Made by a program: the position numbers and the translations under genes
NCBI GenBank assembly: GCA_040769385.1
Contig: JAXGLD010000003.1
Location: 372,001-436,000 of the forward strand
Direction: 5' to 3'
Length of the DNA: 64,000 bases
Origin: PHAA01 sp022706565
Lineage (GTDB): Bacteria; Bacillota; Syntrophomonadia; Syntrophomonadales; Syntrophomonadaceae
Part shown: piece by piece, positions 16,920 to 24,996 of the stretch
Position numbering within the stretch: the first letter of the stretch is position 1
Layout of the letters: the number at the start of each line of letters is the position of its first letter
Notes under the pieces: model-generated
Told to the model about the DNA's origin: nothing
Database searches by the model: none
The model's input: only the letters and a program-made list of their open reading frames with translations

Positions 16920-18554
16920 ATGAATTTCAGCCAGGAAACCGATATTCTGGTGGTAGGGAGCGGGGGCGCCGCCTTTTCCGCCGCTATCACCGCCCGCCAG
17001 CAGGGCGCCGAAGTCATCATGTTGGAGAAAGCGGCGCTGGTCGGGGGGACAACCATGCGCTCGGGGGGAGGCTTCTGGATCCCCAACAACCGCTTCCAGC
17101 GGGAAAAAGGCATCGTTGACGCCAAGGATGATGCGGTCCGTTACATGGCCCGCTATTCGTTTCCGCACCTTTACAACCCTGACGCGCCGCGGCTGGGATT
17201 GCCGGAAAACGAGTTCAACCTGATCGATACATTCTATAACCGGGCGTCGGAGATGGTGGATTTTCTGATCTCCATCGGCGCCCTCGAGGCCATTCAGGAG
17301 ATAAACTGGACCGGCCAGCCCCAAGTCGACTATATGGATCACCTGCCGGAAAACAAGGGCATCCGGGGGAGGGTCCTTTTTTCCCGCAACCGGGAGGGCA
17401 AGCAGGCTTATGGCGGAGAATTGGTGCGCCAATTGCGGACGTGGGCCGTGAAAAACGGGATCCAATTGCTGACCAACCACCAGGTCACCAGCATTCTGCG
17501 CAATGACCAGGGAGAGGTGATTGGACTGGAGGTTCTGGCTGATGGGGAGAGCAAGAATTTCCGCGCCCGTCGGGCAGTAGTCTTCGGCAGCGGCGGTTAC
17601 ACCCATAACCCGGAATTGATGCTGCGTTTCCAGCGCGGACCTCATTTCGGCGGTTGTGCCGCTCCTACCAACACCGGGGATTTCATCCGCATGGGCGGGG
17701 CCATCGGCGCCCAATTGGGCAACACGGCCGGAGCCTGGCGGGCTGAGATTGTATTGGAGCAGGCCCTGGCTGATCCCAAAGGGGTGCACAACGTCTTTTA
17801 TATCCCCGGTGACAGCGTCCTGGAAGTCAACCGCTATGGCCGCCGTATTATGGACGAGAAACGTAACTACACCGACCGGGCCATGACCCATTTCATCTGG
17901 GATCCGCAGCGGGCCGAATGGACCAACATGCTGGTCTTCATGGTCTTTGATCAGCGCACCGCCACCTTGTGGCAGGGGTTTCCGCCTTACCCGGTGCAGG
18001 GACAGGAAGCCGATTACATCATTTCTGCGCCTTCCTTGGATGGATTGGCGACTGGTATCGCGACCCGGTTGCAGGACCTGGCTCCCCATACCGGGGGATT
18101 CAGCCTGGCTCCCGAATTTGCCGCCAATCTGGCCGAGACTGTACAGCGTTTTAACCAATTTGCCGCCACCGGTAAGGATCTGGACTTCCAGCGCGGTGAA
18201 TTCGCTTACGACCGGGAATGGACCACATTCCCGCCCACCGTTCCCGGGGCCGAATGGCCGCCGCCGGGCGCCTCCAACTATACCATGTACCCAATCAGCG
18301 ACGCTGGACCCTACTACGCCATCATCCTGGGGGCGGGCACGCTGGATACCAACGGCGGCCCGATCATCGACCACCAGGCCCGGGTGCTGAATGTCAACGA
18401 TCAGGTGATTCCTGGGCTATATGGAGCTGGCAACTGCATCGCTTCTCCGACCGCCAACGCCTATTGGGGCGGGGGAAGCACCTTGGGGCCGGCCATGACC
18501 TACGGCTATATCGCCGGTTTGAACGCGGCTGCGGAGCCAGTCAAGGAAGTATAG
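16920..18554 (+). CDS. FAD-dependent dehydrogenase (ketosteroid dehydrogenase/fumarate reductase type)
   Basis: A 544-aa flavoprotein with an N-terminal Rossmann motif (ILVVGSGGAAFSAAITARQQ, ending in MLEKAALVGGTT) and the FAD-proximal C-terminal block (GLYGAGNCIASPTANAYWGG then GSTLGPAMTYGYIAG). This domain order matches the FAD_binding_2 family, which includes 3-ketosteroid-delta1-dehydrogenases, fumarate reductase flavoproteins and urocanate reductases. The substrate cannot be read from sequence here. The ATG follows AAAGGGGGATAAGG. No signal peptide or heme-binding CxxCH is present, so it is probably cytoplasmic. Confidence 0.85.
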   Translation: MNFSQETDILVVGSGGAAFSAAITARQQGAEVIMLEKAALVGGTTMRSGGGFWIPNNRFQREKGIVDAKDDAVRYMARYSFPHLYNPDAPRLGLPENEFNLIDTFYNRASEMVDFLISIGALEAIQEINWTGQPQVDYMDHLPENKGIRGRVLFSRNREGKQAYGGELVRQLRTWAVKNGIQLLTNHQVTSILRNDQGEVIGLEVLADGESKNFRARRAVVFGSGGYTHNPELMLRFQRGPHFGGCAAPTNTGDFIRMGGAIGAQLGNTAGAWRAEIVLEQALADPKGVHNVFYIPGDSVLEVNRYGRRIMDEKRNYTDRAMTHFIWDPQRAEWTNMLVFMVFDQRTATLWQGFPPYPVQGQEADYIISAPSLDGLATGIATRLQDLAPHTGGFSLAPEFAANLAETVQRFNQFAATGKDLDFQRGEFAYDREWTTFPPTVPGAEWPPPGASNYTMYPISDAGPYYAIILGAGTLDTNGGPIIDHQARVLNVNDQVIPGLYGAGNCIASPTANAYWGGGSTLGPAMTYGYIAGLNAAAEPVKEV

Positions 18555-18615
18555 TATGTTCTCAAGCGATCAAGTGATCGAACAGTAATAATAAAACTGA
18601 AAGGGGATAAGAATA

Positions 18616-18948
18616 ATGTTCTTATGGAAATGTGGTATCTGCGGATTTGTCCATCAAGGCGCCGAAGCGCCGGAGAAATGCCCCAAATGCGGCTTCCCCA
18701 GAGAGAACTACTCCCAGCTGTCTGAAGAAGACGCCAAAAAGATTTATGACTCGGATCGCACCAATGACATCCATATGAAGATTGTGCAGCTAAGCATGCA
18801 AATAGCCGCCCTGGCCCGGGAAGGCATCGAGCTCAACCTAGATCCCAATTGCGTGGGCGTGTTCGAGAAAGCCAGGGACGAGGCCTGGACCATCAAGCAG
18901 CGGAGCAAAGCCGAAATTGCCGGTCATTTAGCCAACGGCAAGTGGTAA
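18616..18948 (+). CDS. Rubredoxin-like/rubrerythrin-type iron protein
   Basis: A 110-aa protein. The N-terminal domain binds iron through two CxxC pairs (WKCGICGFVHQG ... CPKCGFPRENY), as in the rubredoxin domain of rubrerythrins. The rest is helical and lacks the diiron E/H ligands of a full rubrerythrin, so it is probably an electron-transfer or accessory protein. It follows the flavoprotein by about 60 bases with its own AAGGGG site and may be its redox partner. Confidence 0.75.
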   Translation: MFLWKCGICGFVHQGAEAPEKCPKCGFPRENYSQLSEEDAKKIYDSDRTNDIHMKIVQLSMQIAALAREGIELNLDPNCVGVFEKARDEAWTIKQRSKAEIAGHLANGKW

Positions 18949-18965
18949 GTCCAATAAATTTACTC

Positions 18966-19010
18966 CAATAACTTGGGGCCTGTCCCCAAGTTATTGGGGG
19001 TCAAGTATCA
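18966..19010 (+). repeat. REP palindrome copy 3
   Basis: Perfect core AATAACTTGGGGCC then TGTCCCCAAGTTATT with tail GGGGGTCAAGTATC. Confidence 0.9.
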
Positions 19011-19078
19011 AGTTTTCCAGCGGCAGGCGTTTGTTCGTCCTGTTTATCGACCTCAACCCAAACTGTAGGAGGACTGTG

Positions 19079-19477
19079 ATGGAAGGCAAGAAAGAGGCGC
19101 CCAAAACCATCGACGAATACATATCGGCTTTTCCGCCCGAGGTGCAGGACAAGTTGGAAAAGATCAGGGCGGTCATCCGCGCCAATGCCCCCGCGGCCCA
19201 GGAGAAGATCAGCTACCAGATGCCTACATTTTACCTGAATGGCAACCTGGTCCACTTCGCCGCATTTAAAAACCACATCGGCTTTTATCCCGCCCCCACC
19301 GGGATTGAAGAGTTTGCGCCAGAACTCTCCAAATACAAGGGTGCCAAAGGCTCGGTCCAATTCCCCCTCAGCGAGGATCCCCCCTATGACCTTATCGCCC
19401 GGATGGTACGATTTCGCGTGAAGGAGAACATGAGCAAGCCAACCGGGCAGGGTTATAAGAAGAAAAAGGGGCAATAA
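19079..19477 (+). CDS. DUF1801 / YdhG-like protein, second copy
   Basis: A 132-aa DUF1801 protein (EKISYQMPTFYLNGN, then HIGFYPAPTGIEEF and a Lys-rich end GYKKKKGQ). The start is ATG 19079 behind AGGAGG; the frame upstream to 19031 overlaps the REP region and lacks a ribosome site. A frataxin-like fold is described for this family; the substrate is uncertain. REP copies lie on both sides. Confidence 0.85.
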   Translation: MEGKKEAPKTIDEYISAFPPEVQDKLEKIRAVIRANAPAAQEKISYQMPTFYLNGNLVHFAAFKNHIGFYPAPTGIEEFAPELSKYKGAKGSVQFPLSEDPPYDLIARMVRFRVKENMSKPTGQGYKKKKGQ

Positions 19478-19485
19478 ACTGGGGC

Positions 19486-19516
19486 CAATAACTTGGGGAC
19501 AGGCCCCAAGTTATTT
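19486..19516 (-). repeat. REP palindrome copy 4
   Basis: CAATAACTTGGGGACAGG then CCCCAAGTTATT; tail not conserved. Placed at the 3' end of the DUF1801 gene. Confidence 0.88.
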
Positions 19517-19567
19517 TAGTCCCATTATTTTGCATTTGGGTATAAACTAGTAACAGGAGAAGCGGCG

Positions 19568-19660
19568 GCCGGCAGGATCGTCTGCAGCAGGATTATTTGC
19601 AGCAGGATAGTTTGCAGCAGGATCGTCTGCAGCAGGATGATTTGCAGCTGGATGGCTGGC
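19568..19660. repeat. Minisatellite, 6 units of 15 bp
   Basis: Tandem GCAGCAGGATCGTCT-like units (variants gattattt, gatagttt, gatgattt), the last imperfect (gcagctggatggctg). A multiple of three, so it stays open in all frames; no gene clearly uses it. Confidence 0.85.
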
Positions 19661-19721
19661 CCTGCGCCAGGTGCAAGTTAGCGGCAGAAGCCGCGTAAAT
19701 GAGAAGAAAGGTGGTTTGACG

Positions 19722-20045
19722 GTGGCCAAGATAATTACCTTTTATCCCCGGGGTGAGGGAAGCAAGTTCGACATGGATTATTACTGCGACAAGTTCGTTC
19801 CCTTTCTGGAGGAATTATTCGGTGGCGCATTGAAAGGGGTGGAGGTCGATCGCGGCGTGTATGGGGGGGAACCAGATGAACCGCCTTATTTCATCGCCAT
19901 AGCCCAGTACCTTTTCGACAATCAGGAAGAGGCCGTCCAAAACTATTTCTCCAACTTGGACAAAATCGAAGCGGAAAGAGCTAATTTTACGAACATCAAA
20001 CCAATAGCCCTGATCACCGACCGGAAGCTCGATAAGCGCCTGTAA
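19722..20045 (+). CDS. EthD-domain (dimeric alpha/beta barrel) protein
   Basis: A 107-aa protein starting at GTG 19722, 7 bases after AAGGTGG (MAKIITFYPRGE). The FDMDYYCDKFVPFLEELFGG block and the overall size fit the EthD branch of the dimeric ferredoxin-like barrel family, whose members act in small-molecule oxidation or degradation. No catalytic motif distinguishes it further. Confidence 0.75.
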   Translation: MAKIITFYPRGEGSKFDMDYYCDKFVPFLEELFGGALKGVEVDRGVYGGEPDEPPYFIAIAQYLFDNQEEAVQNYFSNLDKIEAERANFTNIKPIALITDRKLDKRL

Positions 20046-20051
20046 AGGCAG

Positions 20052-20095
20052 AAATAACTTGGGGCCTGTCCCCAAGTTATTGGGGGTAAAGTATG
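20052..20095 (+). repeat. REP palindrome copy 5
   Basis: Full core with tail TGGGGGTAAAGTATG. Confidence 0.9.
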
Positions 20096-20144
20096 CGGGC
20101 GGAAATTTCTGCGGGGCATAGCAAAGCGGGAGGGAGGCAACAGT

Positions 20145-20537
20145 ATGTCGGAGAACGATAAAGTTGAAGTGACACTCAAGCCAGCCAGTAATCATGAGGT
20201 GAGGCAAGAAGGGGCCACCACCGCGGAGAAAATTGCCCTGGGGATAGGTGCAGCGGCTGCCATCGGGGTCGCCGCCGGGTTGCTCATTGCCCGGCAGTCG
20301 GCCCAAGCCATGCGGAGGTACATCATCAAGGATGACAGCGCTCTGAAGGAATACTGGCAGTTCGACTATGTCCGGGACTCGGTCCCGCATACCCGCTATT
20401 TTCACGGGACCGAGGCCGCGGTACAGCGGCGGGTTAAAAGAATCCAGGGCGAATTCAAGCAATTCCAAGTGCTGGACCAAGCCCAAGCCGAAGAGCTGGC
20501 CAAGGCCAACAATACCCACATAATCGAGTTATTTTAA
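20145..20537 (+). CDS. Hypothetical single-pass membrane protein
   Basis: A 130-aa protein with an Ala/Gly-rich hydrophobic segment (IALGIGAAAAIGVAAGLLIA, about residues 30-49) and a soluble C-terminal region with aromatic and charged residues. ATG behind GGGAGGGAGG. Its last 9 bases overlap the end of the convergent NlpC/P60-SLH gene. No family recognised. Confidence 0.7.
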   Translation: MSENDKVEVTLKPASNHEVRQEGATTAEKIALGIGAAAAIGVAAGLLIARQSAQAMRRYIIKDDSALKEYWQFDYVRDSVPHTRYFHGTEAAVQRRVKRIQGEFKQFQVLDQAQAEELAKANNTHIIELF

Positions 20538-21911
20538 TGGCCCCAGCCCCAACGCCTTCTTTATTACCGTGATGGCCTCGGCGCGGGTGGCAGGGGACTG
20601 GGGGCGGAAGGTGCGGTCGGGGTAACCGCTGATCAGTTTGTGTTCCACGGCATAGGCTACCGAACTCCCTGCCCACGGGGAGATCTGCAGCTTATCGATA
20701 TACTCCAGAGCCGGTTTGGCGCTCCCGGAGCCAATACTTACGCCTGAATAACTTGGGGCCTGTCCCCAAGTTATTTTTTCGCCGCGCTTGAGGGCGGCGG
20801 CCCTAACGATGATGGCGGTCATCTGTTCACGAGTGAGACGGTCGTCGGGACCGAAGGCAGTGGCAGTATAGCCGGAAACCAAGCTGAGGCTGTCGGCGGT
20901 GGTTATGTAAGAGCGGGCCCAGTGTTTCACCGTATCACCGAAGGCGGTCCCATCCCGAAGGGGGAACTCGAACGCTTTTACAACCAGGGTCACGAATTCC
21001 GCCCGGCTGATGGATTTGTCAGGCCAGAAGCTCCCGTCGGGGTAACCCGATATGATCTTGTCCTTCACCATCTGCTCGATGTTCTGCTGGGCCCAATGAC
21101 CCTTGATACCGCTAGGATCCGACTTACCCCCACTGCCGGCGACGGATCCGGTGCTGCTGAGGAAACGGGCGGCCGGCATCACAATCTGCCTTTGGGGCGG
21201 TAATTGATAAACGGCGGGGACCACAGGAGCCGAAGCCGACCAGGCTTTGCCCGGCGTTTGCGAAGCGCTGCCCAGCACCCGGCGCGCCTCCACGAAATGC
21301 TCCCCGTACCAATACTGGAAATTGGTCAGGATGCCAATAGCGGTAGGACGCCCTTTGATGGTTTGGATGATAGCCGGTTTGCCATTTATCTTTCCCATAT
21401 AAAGAGCCACATGCCCGATATGGGTCCCGCTGCCCTCTGCATCCTTCACCCAGAATGTGAACAGGTCGCCCGGGCGCAGGTTCTCAGTCCCGACCAATTC
21501 GTATTTGCTGGTCCCGGCGATTTTGCGCGAGGAAACCCCCGGCACCTTGGTCCCCACCGCGTTGTACTTCTTGGAGGCTGAGGTCACCGTGTAGCCGAAG
21601 TCCTTGTACACCAGGGAGGTAAAATTGGAGCAATCGATGTAGCCGGTGTCCCAGTACTTGGAGTGACCGTAAACCATGTAACCGTTCTCCATGTACCAGA
21701 TGGCCCGCGCCACCAGAGCCTGGGCCTCGCTGCCGTTGTAGTTGGCCAGGAACGCATCGGCCAGGGCCTTGTCATGCTTCAAGTATTTCGCGTAATTATC
21801 GCGGTAAATCTTAATATTCTCGGCGCTCCCGGCGACGGCCTGCGGCGGGGTAGGAGTGACCGCGGCAAACAAAAGCAGGAGCAGCGCCAGCAGCATGGAG
21901 TTCCTTAGCAT
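20529..21911 (-). CDS. NlpC/P60-type cell-wall hydrolase with C-terminal SLH domains
   Basis: A 460-aa exported protein. ATG 21911 follows GAGGAGG and gives a signal peptide (SMLLALLLLLFAAVTP). Residues ~65-215 form an NlpC/P60-like amidase/peptidase domain with a plausible nucleophile in GYIDCSNF (Cys94) and general base in THIGHVALYMG (His167). Three SLH domains follow (from about residue 266; motifs GHWAQQNIEQMV, SGYPDGSF, AEFVTLVVKAF and later SGYPDRTFRPQSPATRAE), which would tether it to the cell-wall polymer. A REP palindrome is inserted in frame between SLH 2 and 3 (residues ~379-389). Likely role: peptidoglycan remodelling at the S-layer. Confidence 0.9.
   Translation of the reverse strand: MLRNSMLLALLLLLFAAVTPTPPQAVAGSAENIKIYRDNYAKYLKHDKALADAFLANYNGSEAQALVARAIWYMENGYMVYGHSKYWDTGYIDCSNFTSLVYKDFGYTVTSASKKYNAVGTKVPGVSSRKIAGTSKYELVGTENLRPGDLFTFWVKDAEGSGTHIGHVALYMGKINGKPAIIQTIKGRPTAIGILTNFQYWYGEHFVEARRVLGSASQTPGKAWSASAPVVPAVYQLPPQRQIVMPAARFLSSTGSVAGSGGKSDPSGIKGHWAQQNIEQMVKDKIISGYPDGSFWPDKSISRAEFVTLVVKAFEFPLRDGTAFGDTVKHWARSYITTADSLSLVSGYTATAFGPDDRLTREQMTAIIVRAAALKRGEKITWGQAPSYSGVSIGSGSAKPALEYIDKLQISPWAGSSVAYAVEHKLISGYPDRTFRPQSPATRAEAITVIKKALGLGPLK
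20747..20776 (-). repeat. REP palindrome copy 6, inside the NlpC/P60-SLH gene
   Basis: AATAACTTGGGGCC then TGTCCCCAAGTTATT, read in frame on the minus strand as KITWGQAPSYS. It sits in the linker between SLH domains 2 and 3. Confidence 0.9.
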
Positions 21912-21990
21912 AAAATCCCTCCTCAAGAAAAATTCTGGTTTACATAAGAAATTTGCCGCCCCGCCGCCTATACCTTTATGTAAATGTTGC

Positions 21991-22018
21991 CAATAATTTG
22001 AGGCCTGCCAAGTTATTA
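21991..22018. repeat. Degenerate REP copy 7
   Basis: CAATAATTTGAGGCCTGCC then AAGTTATT: same ends, damaged centre. Confidence 0.65.
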
Positions 22019-22038
22019 CCAGCTGGAGACAGGTGGGC

Positions 22039-22129
22039 CCCGCAACGCCGGCTCCGCGCAGCTTCGAAGCCCTTTTTCCAGGCAATAACTTGGGGCCTGT
22101 CCCCAAGTTATTGGGGGTAAAGTATCGGG
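22039..22129 (+). repeat. Extended REP unit, left flank of the RAYT gene
   Basis: About 90 bases: CGCAACGCCGG... AGCCCTTTTTCCAGG, then the REP core (22083-22113) and the tail TTGGGGGTAAAGTATCGGG. The same composite is on the other side of the RAYT gene in the same orientation (23156-23245). Confidence 0.9.
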
Positions 22130-22188
22130 GAGGTTGCCGGATTTGGGAGACAATAGTAAAATAATGGAAGCAAAGGGAGGTGCTGAGG

Positions 22189-23139
22189 ATGGCCAGGCGG
22201 CCGCGGTTGAATTTTCCCGGATTCATCCATCACGTAATCCAGCGCGGTAACAACCGGGAGTACATATTAGAGAATGAGCGGGCCCGCAACTATCTGCTTA
22301 CTCTTTTTCGTCAGGCGGTGGTCGAGGATGGGGCAGAGATTTACGCCTATGTGGTGATGAACAATCACTACCACCTGGCCATGCGCAGCAGCGAGAAGCC
22401 GCTCAGCCAGGTTATGCACCGGATCAATACCACCTTCAGCCTGGCCTACAATTCGCATCTTTCCCGCACCGGCCACGTTTTCCAGGGCCGTTTCAAAGCC
22501 ATCCCGATCCTGGATGAACGCTATCTGATGTCGGTTATCCGCTACATTCACCAGAATCCGGTGGCAGCCCGAATCTGTGAGCGGGCGGAGGATTATCGCT
22601 GGAGCAGTGAACGCCATTATCGCCAGCTGCGGGATGATTTTATCGACTTCCGGCTGCCGCTGGCAGCGCTTTCAGACGACCAGGAGTTGGCCCGGCAGAG
22701 GTACAACGAATATATGTCAAGCGCGGATGATGAAATTGATTGGGAGGATTTCGTTTGCATCGATGAGGAGCAAGTGATGATGAAACGGGAGGAACTTGCC
22801 AATGATGGGCAGTGTTCAGCCCCGGCAGCACCCACGCCGAAATCGGAGGATAGGAGTGACCGAAAAAAAGCGCGGGTGCGCAAATCAAAATCATCGGCTG
22901 CGCCGGGAGAGCCAGGGGATCAATCGATTAAGGCAACCATGTCGCTGGACGAGATCCTGCAAAGCACCGGGGCGGCTCCGCGGGAGCGGAACGCCATATT
23001 GGCAGGGTCCCGGCAGCGCAGATTGTTGCCCTACAAGATCGAGTTTGCCCGCATCGCTTACCGCCAAGGCTATAACCGGGAGCAGATTGCCCGCCACCTG
23101 AATCTCACCCCCACCGCCATTTACCACTATCTGAAATAA
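22189..23139 (+). CDS. REP-associated tyrosine transposase (RAYT)
   Basis: A 316-aa HUH-type single-strand nuclease of the Y1_Tnp/TnpA_REP class. It has the family start (MARRPRLNFPGFIHHVIQRG), the HUH pair (MNNHYHLAMR, His60/His62), the downstream GRFKAI block and the catalytic Tyr candidate in IRYIHQNP (Tyr119). A C-terminal helical extension (RQGYNREQIARHLNLTPTAI) looks like a DNA-binding helix-turn-helix. ATG 22189 follows AAAGGGAGG by 8 bases. It is flanked by direct ~90-bp repeats containing the REP palindrome found about 18 times in this window, as expected if this enzyme mobilises or once mobilised them. Confidence 0.93.
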   Translation: MARRPRLNFPGFIHHVIQRGNNREYILENERARNYLLTLFRQAVVEDGAEIYAYVVMNNHYHLAMRSSEKPLSQVMHRINTTFSLAYNSHLSRTGHVFQGRFKAIPILDERYLMSVIRYIHQNPVAARICERAEDYRWSSERHYRQLRDDFIDFRLPLAALSDDQELARQRYNEYMSSADDEIDWEDFVCIDEEQVMMKREELANDGQCSAPAAPTPKSEDRSDRKKARVRKSKSSAAPGEPGDQSIKATMSLDEILQSTGAAPRERNAILAGSRQRRLLPYKIEFARIAYRQGYNREQIARHLNLTPTAIYHYLK

Positions 23140-23155
23140 CCTAGAATTGAAATGC

Positions 23156-23245
23156 TCGCAACGCCGGTCCCACGCGGCATAGAAGCCCTTTTTCAAGGCA
23201 ATAACTTGGGGCCTGTCCCCAAGTTATTGGGGGTAAAGTATCGGG
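23156..23245 (+). repeat. Extended REP unit, right flank of the RAYT gene
   Basis: CGCAACGCCGG... AGCCCTTTTTCAAGG, REP core (23200-23229), tail TTGGGGGTAAAGTATCGGG. Begins 17 bases after the RAYT stop. Confidence 0.9.
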
Positions 23246-23294
23246 TGATAAAAATGTCACATCTAGGCAGGATATTCCAAATTAGGTTAGAATG

Positions 23295-23300
23295 TATAAT
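23295..23300 (+). promoter_or_regulatory. -10 box ahead of the SLH riboswitch
   Basis: AATGTATAAT 14 bases before the aptamer. No clear -35 at the right distance. Confidence 0.55.
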
Positions 23301-23313
23301 ATGCAGGCAAAAA

Positions 23314-23393
23314 ATTTGGGCAAACCCGTCGCAAGGCGGGGACGCAAAGCCACGGGTCACACCGCAAGGTTATGACAGCCGGGTTGCAATCAA
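23314..23393 (+). promoter_or_regulatory. c-di-GMP-I (GEMM-I) riboswitch 1
   Basis: The conserved blocks are present: GGGCAAACCCG, GGGGACGCAAAGCCACGGG and GACAGCCGGGTTGC. It precedes the SLH-protein gene by about 230 bases. The aptamer's CGGGTTG (23380-23386) can pair with CAACCCG (23407-23413), which is also the 5' arm of the following terminator. That layout suggests ligand binding frees the terminator (OFF switch); the direction is my inference. Confidence 0.93.
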
Positions 23394-23406
23394 GAGTCGA
23401 CATCTT

Positions 23407-23446
23407 CAACCCGCTGCAGAACCTGTCGGTCGGGTTTTTATTTTTG
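23407..23446 (+). terminator. Terminator in the SLH-protein leader
   Basis: AACCCG...CGGGTT then TTTATTTTTG; part of the riboswitch expression platform. Confidence 0.75.
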
Positions 23447-23625
23447 CCCGAGAGGAGCCAGGGCAGGTCTACCGAGATGTCATTCCTGGCAAAGATCCCC
23501 TGGGGCTTGTCCCTCAGCAGCGCGACACTTAACCCCATTTGGCGTGACATTCAACTTGATGTGCAACGAGAGGAGGGTAGCACGGCTAGCATTGAAGCGA
23601 CTAAGCGAATAAAGGAGGTATAGTT

Positions 23626-24774
23626 TTGTTGAAGTCCAAGAAATTCACCGGTTTGCTTTTGGCCCTATTCCTAGTCACCGCGGTGCTGGGCGCCTATCCG
23701 GGGCAGGTCCAAGCTGCCGACACCCCTAACGATATTGTCGGCCACTGGGCCCAGGCCGAGATCCAGAAGATGCTCGACGAGGGCAACGCGTCCGGCTATC
23801 CCGACGGATCCTTCCGGCCGGATGGGACCCTCACCCGGGCCGAATTCATGAGCATGGTAAACCGCACATTCGGGTTCACCAACACCGCCCCCATAAGCTT
23901 CTCCGATGTCAACCCGGGGGACTGGTTCTACAATGACGTCGCCATCGCCGTAGCCCACCAATACATAGCCGGCTTTGAAGATGGCACCATGCGGCCCAAC
24001 CAGCCCATAACCCGCCAGGAAATGGCGGTAATCGTAGCCCAGCTTTATAAACTCGACATGACCGACTTGGAGGTCCTGGCCCGGTTTGCCGACCGCAGCG
24101 CAATCCCGTTCTGGAGCCAGGGCGCGCTGGCCGCCATGGTCAAGGGCGGCTACCTCAACGGTTTCCCGGATGGGACCCTCAAAGGCGACATCCCCACCAA
24201 CCGGGGCATGGCTGCCTACGTGCTGATCCGGATCTTCGGTGATCTTGGCGCACCGCCCGTAACCCCACCCGGACCGCCCGTCACTCCACCCGGGCAGGGC
24301 GGGAGTAGCGGCGACAGCGACAACGGGCCTTCTTTCTATATTGAAGACATCGACGCTGCCAATGTAAACTTCAGCCCCGACGGGACCAGCCGCAAGTACA
24401 CCGTCAGCGGCATCAACACCGACCCGATAGGCCAAGTGACCGTGACCTTTAACCGTTCGGTGCAAAAGGATGATGAAAATGACATGGACATCCGCGGCTA
24501 CAGCGATTTCAATGCCCAGGGCGAGCTGACCTGGCTGCCGGGCGCCGAGGACGCTGTCAGAGATCTGCTTTATGCGCACTTTGCCGGGGGTGATTCGGAT
24601 CAAATATCCGGTTACATCGAGAGCGACTACGCGATGGCCTATGATCTCATGAGTCTGTACTTCGAGGGCAATCCGGAAGTAAAATGCATTCAGGTCGACA
24701 TGTATGACCAGGCCAACCACAAACTGACGGTCACCATAAACATCACCCCGCCGCCTAATAATAAACCAAGTTGA
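23626..24774 (+). CDS. S-layer homology (SLH) domain protein
   Basis: A 382-aa exported protein. TTG 23626 (or 23629) lies behind AAAGGAGGT; a signal peptide (FTGLLLALFLVTAVLGAYPG) ends near VQAA. Three SLH domains fill residues ~35-205 (GHWAQAEIQKML, GYPDGSFRPDG, AEFMSMVNRTF; then FADRSAIPFWSQGA). A Pro-rich linker (PPVTPPGPPVTPPGQGG) leads to a C-terminal domain of unknown function. The gene is likely controlled by the c-di-GMP-I riboswitch in its leader. Confidence 0.92.
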   Translation: MLKSKKFTGLLLALFLVTAVLGAYPGQVQAADTPNDIVGHWAQAEIQKMLDEGNASGYPDGSFRPDGTLTRAEFMSMVNRTFGFTNTAPISFSDVNPGDWFYNDVAIAVAHQYIAGFEDGTMRPNQPITRQEMAVIVAQLYKLDMTDLEVLARFADRSAIPFWSQGALAAMVKGGYLNGFPDGTLKGDIPTNRGMAAYVLIRIFGDLGAPPVTPPGPPVTPPGQGGSSGDSDNGPSFYIEDIDAANVNFSPDGTSRKYTVSGINTDPIGQVTVTFNRSVQKDDENDMDIRGYSDFNAQGELTWLPGAEDAVRDLLYAHFAGGDSDQISGYIESDYAMAYDLMSLYFEGNPEVKCIQVDMYDQANHKLTVTINITPPPNNKPS

Positions 24775-24790
24775 ATTGAGGAAATGAGAG

Positions 24791-24820
24791 AGGGGCGCCC
24801 ATTTAACCGGGCGCCCCAAG
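24791..24820. terminator. Hairpin after the SLH gene
   Basis: GGGGCGCCC-ATTTAACC-GGGCGCCCC; a strong stem without a T-run, so termination is probable but not certain. Confidence 0.6.
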
Positions 24821-24978
24821 CTTTGGGGACGTTTGGAGACAACTGAAGAAGTCCATTTTGCCATTTTGCCAATATTTTGGCATGCACAAATACATTGGCT
24901 TACACGCTAACGCTTAACGTTCGCCAAGATATTATGCATACTATAAAAACAATTCTTAACATTTTCAATGGTCTCGAA

Positions 24979-24995
24979 CCGTCCCAATGCCTCGG
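24979..24995. repeat. Partial family C repeat
   Basis: GAACCGTCCCAATGCCTCGG; only one side remains. Confidence 0.5.
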
Positions 24996-24996
24996 T

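Noticed and set aside
16881..18374. 497-aa minus-strand frame
   Set aside because: Shadow of the flavoprotein gene, which has intact FAD motifs on the plus strand.
23671..24864. 397-aa minus-strand frame
   Set aside because: Antisense to the SLH gene, with no SLH-like or other domain.
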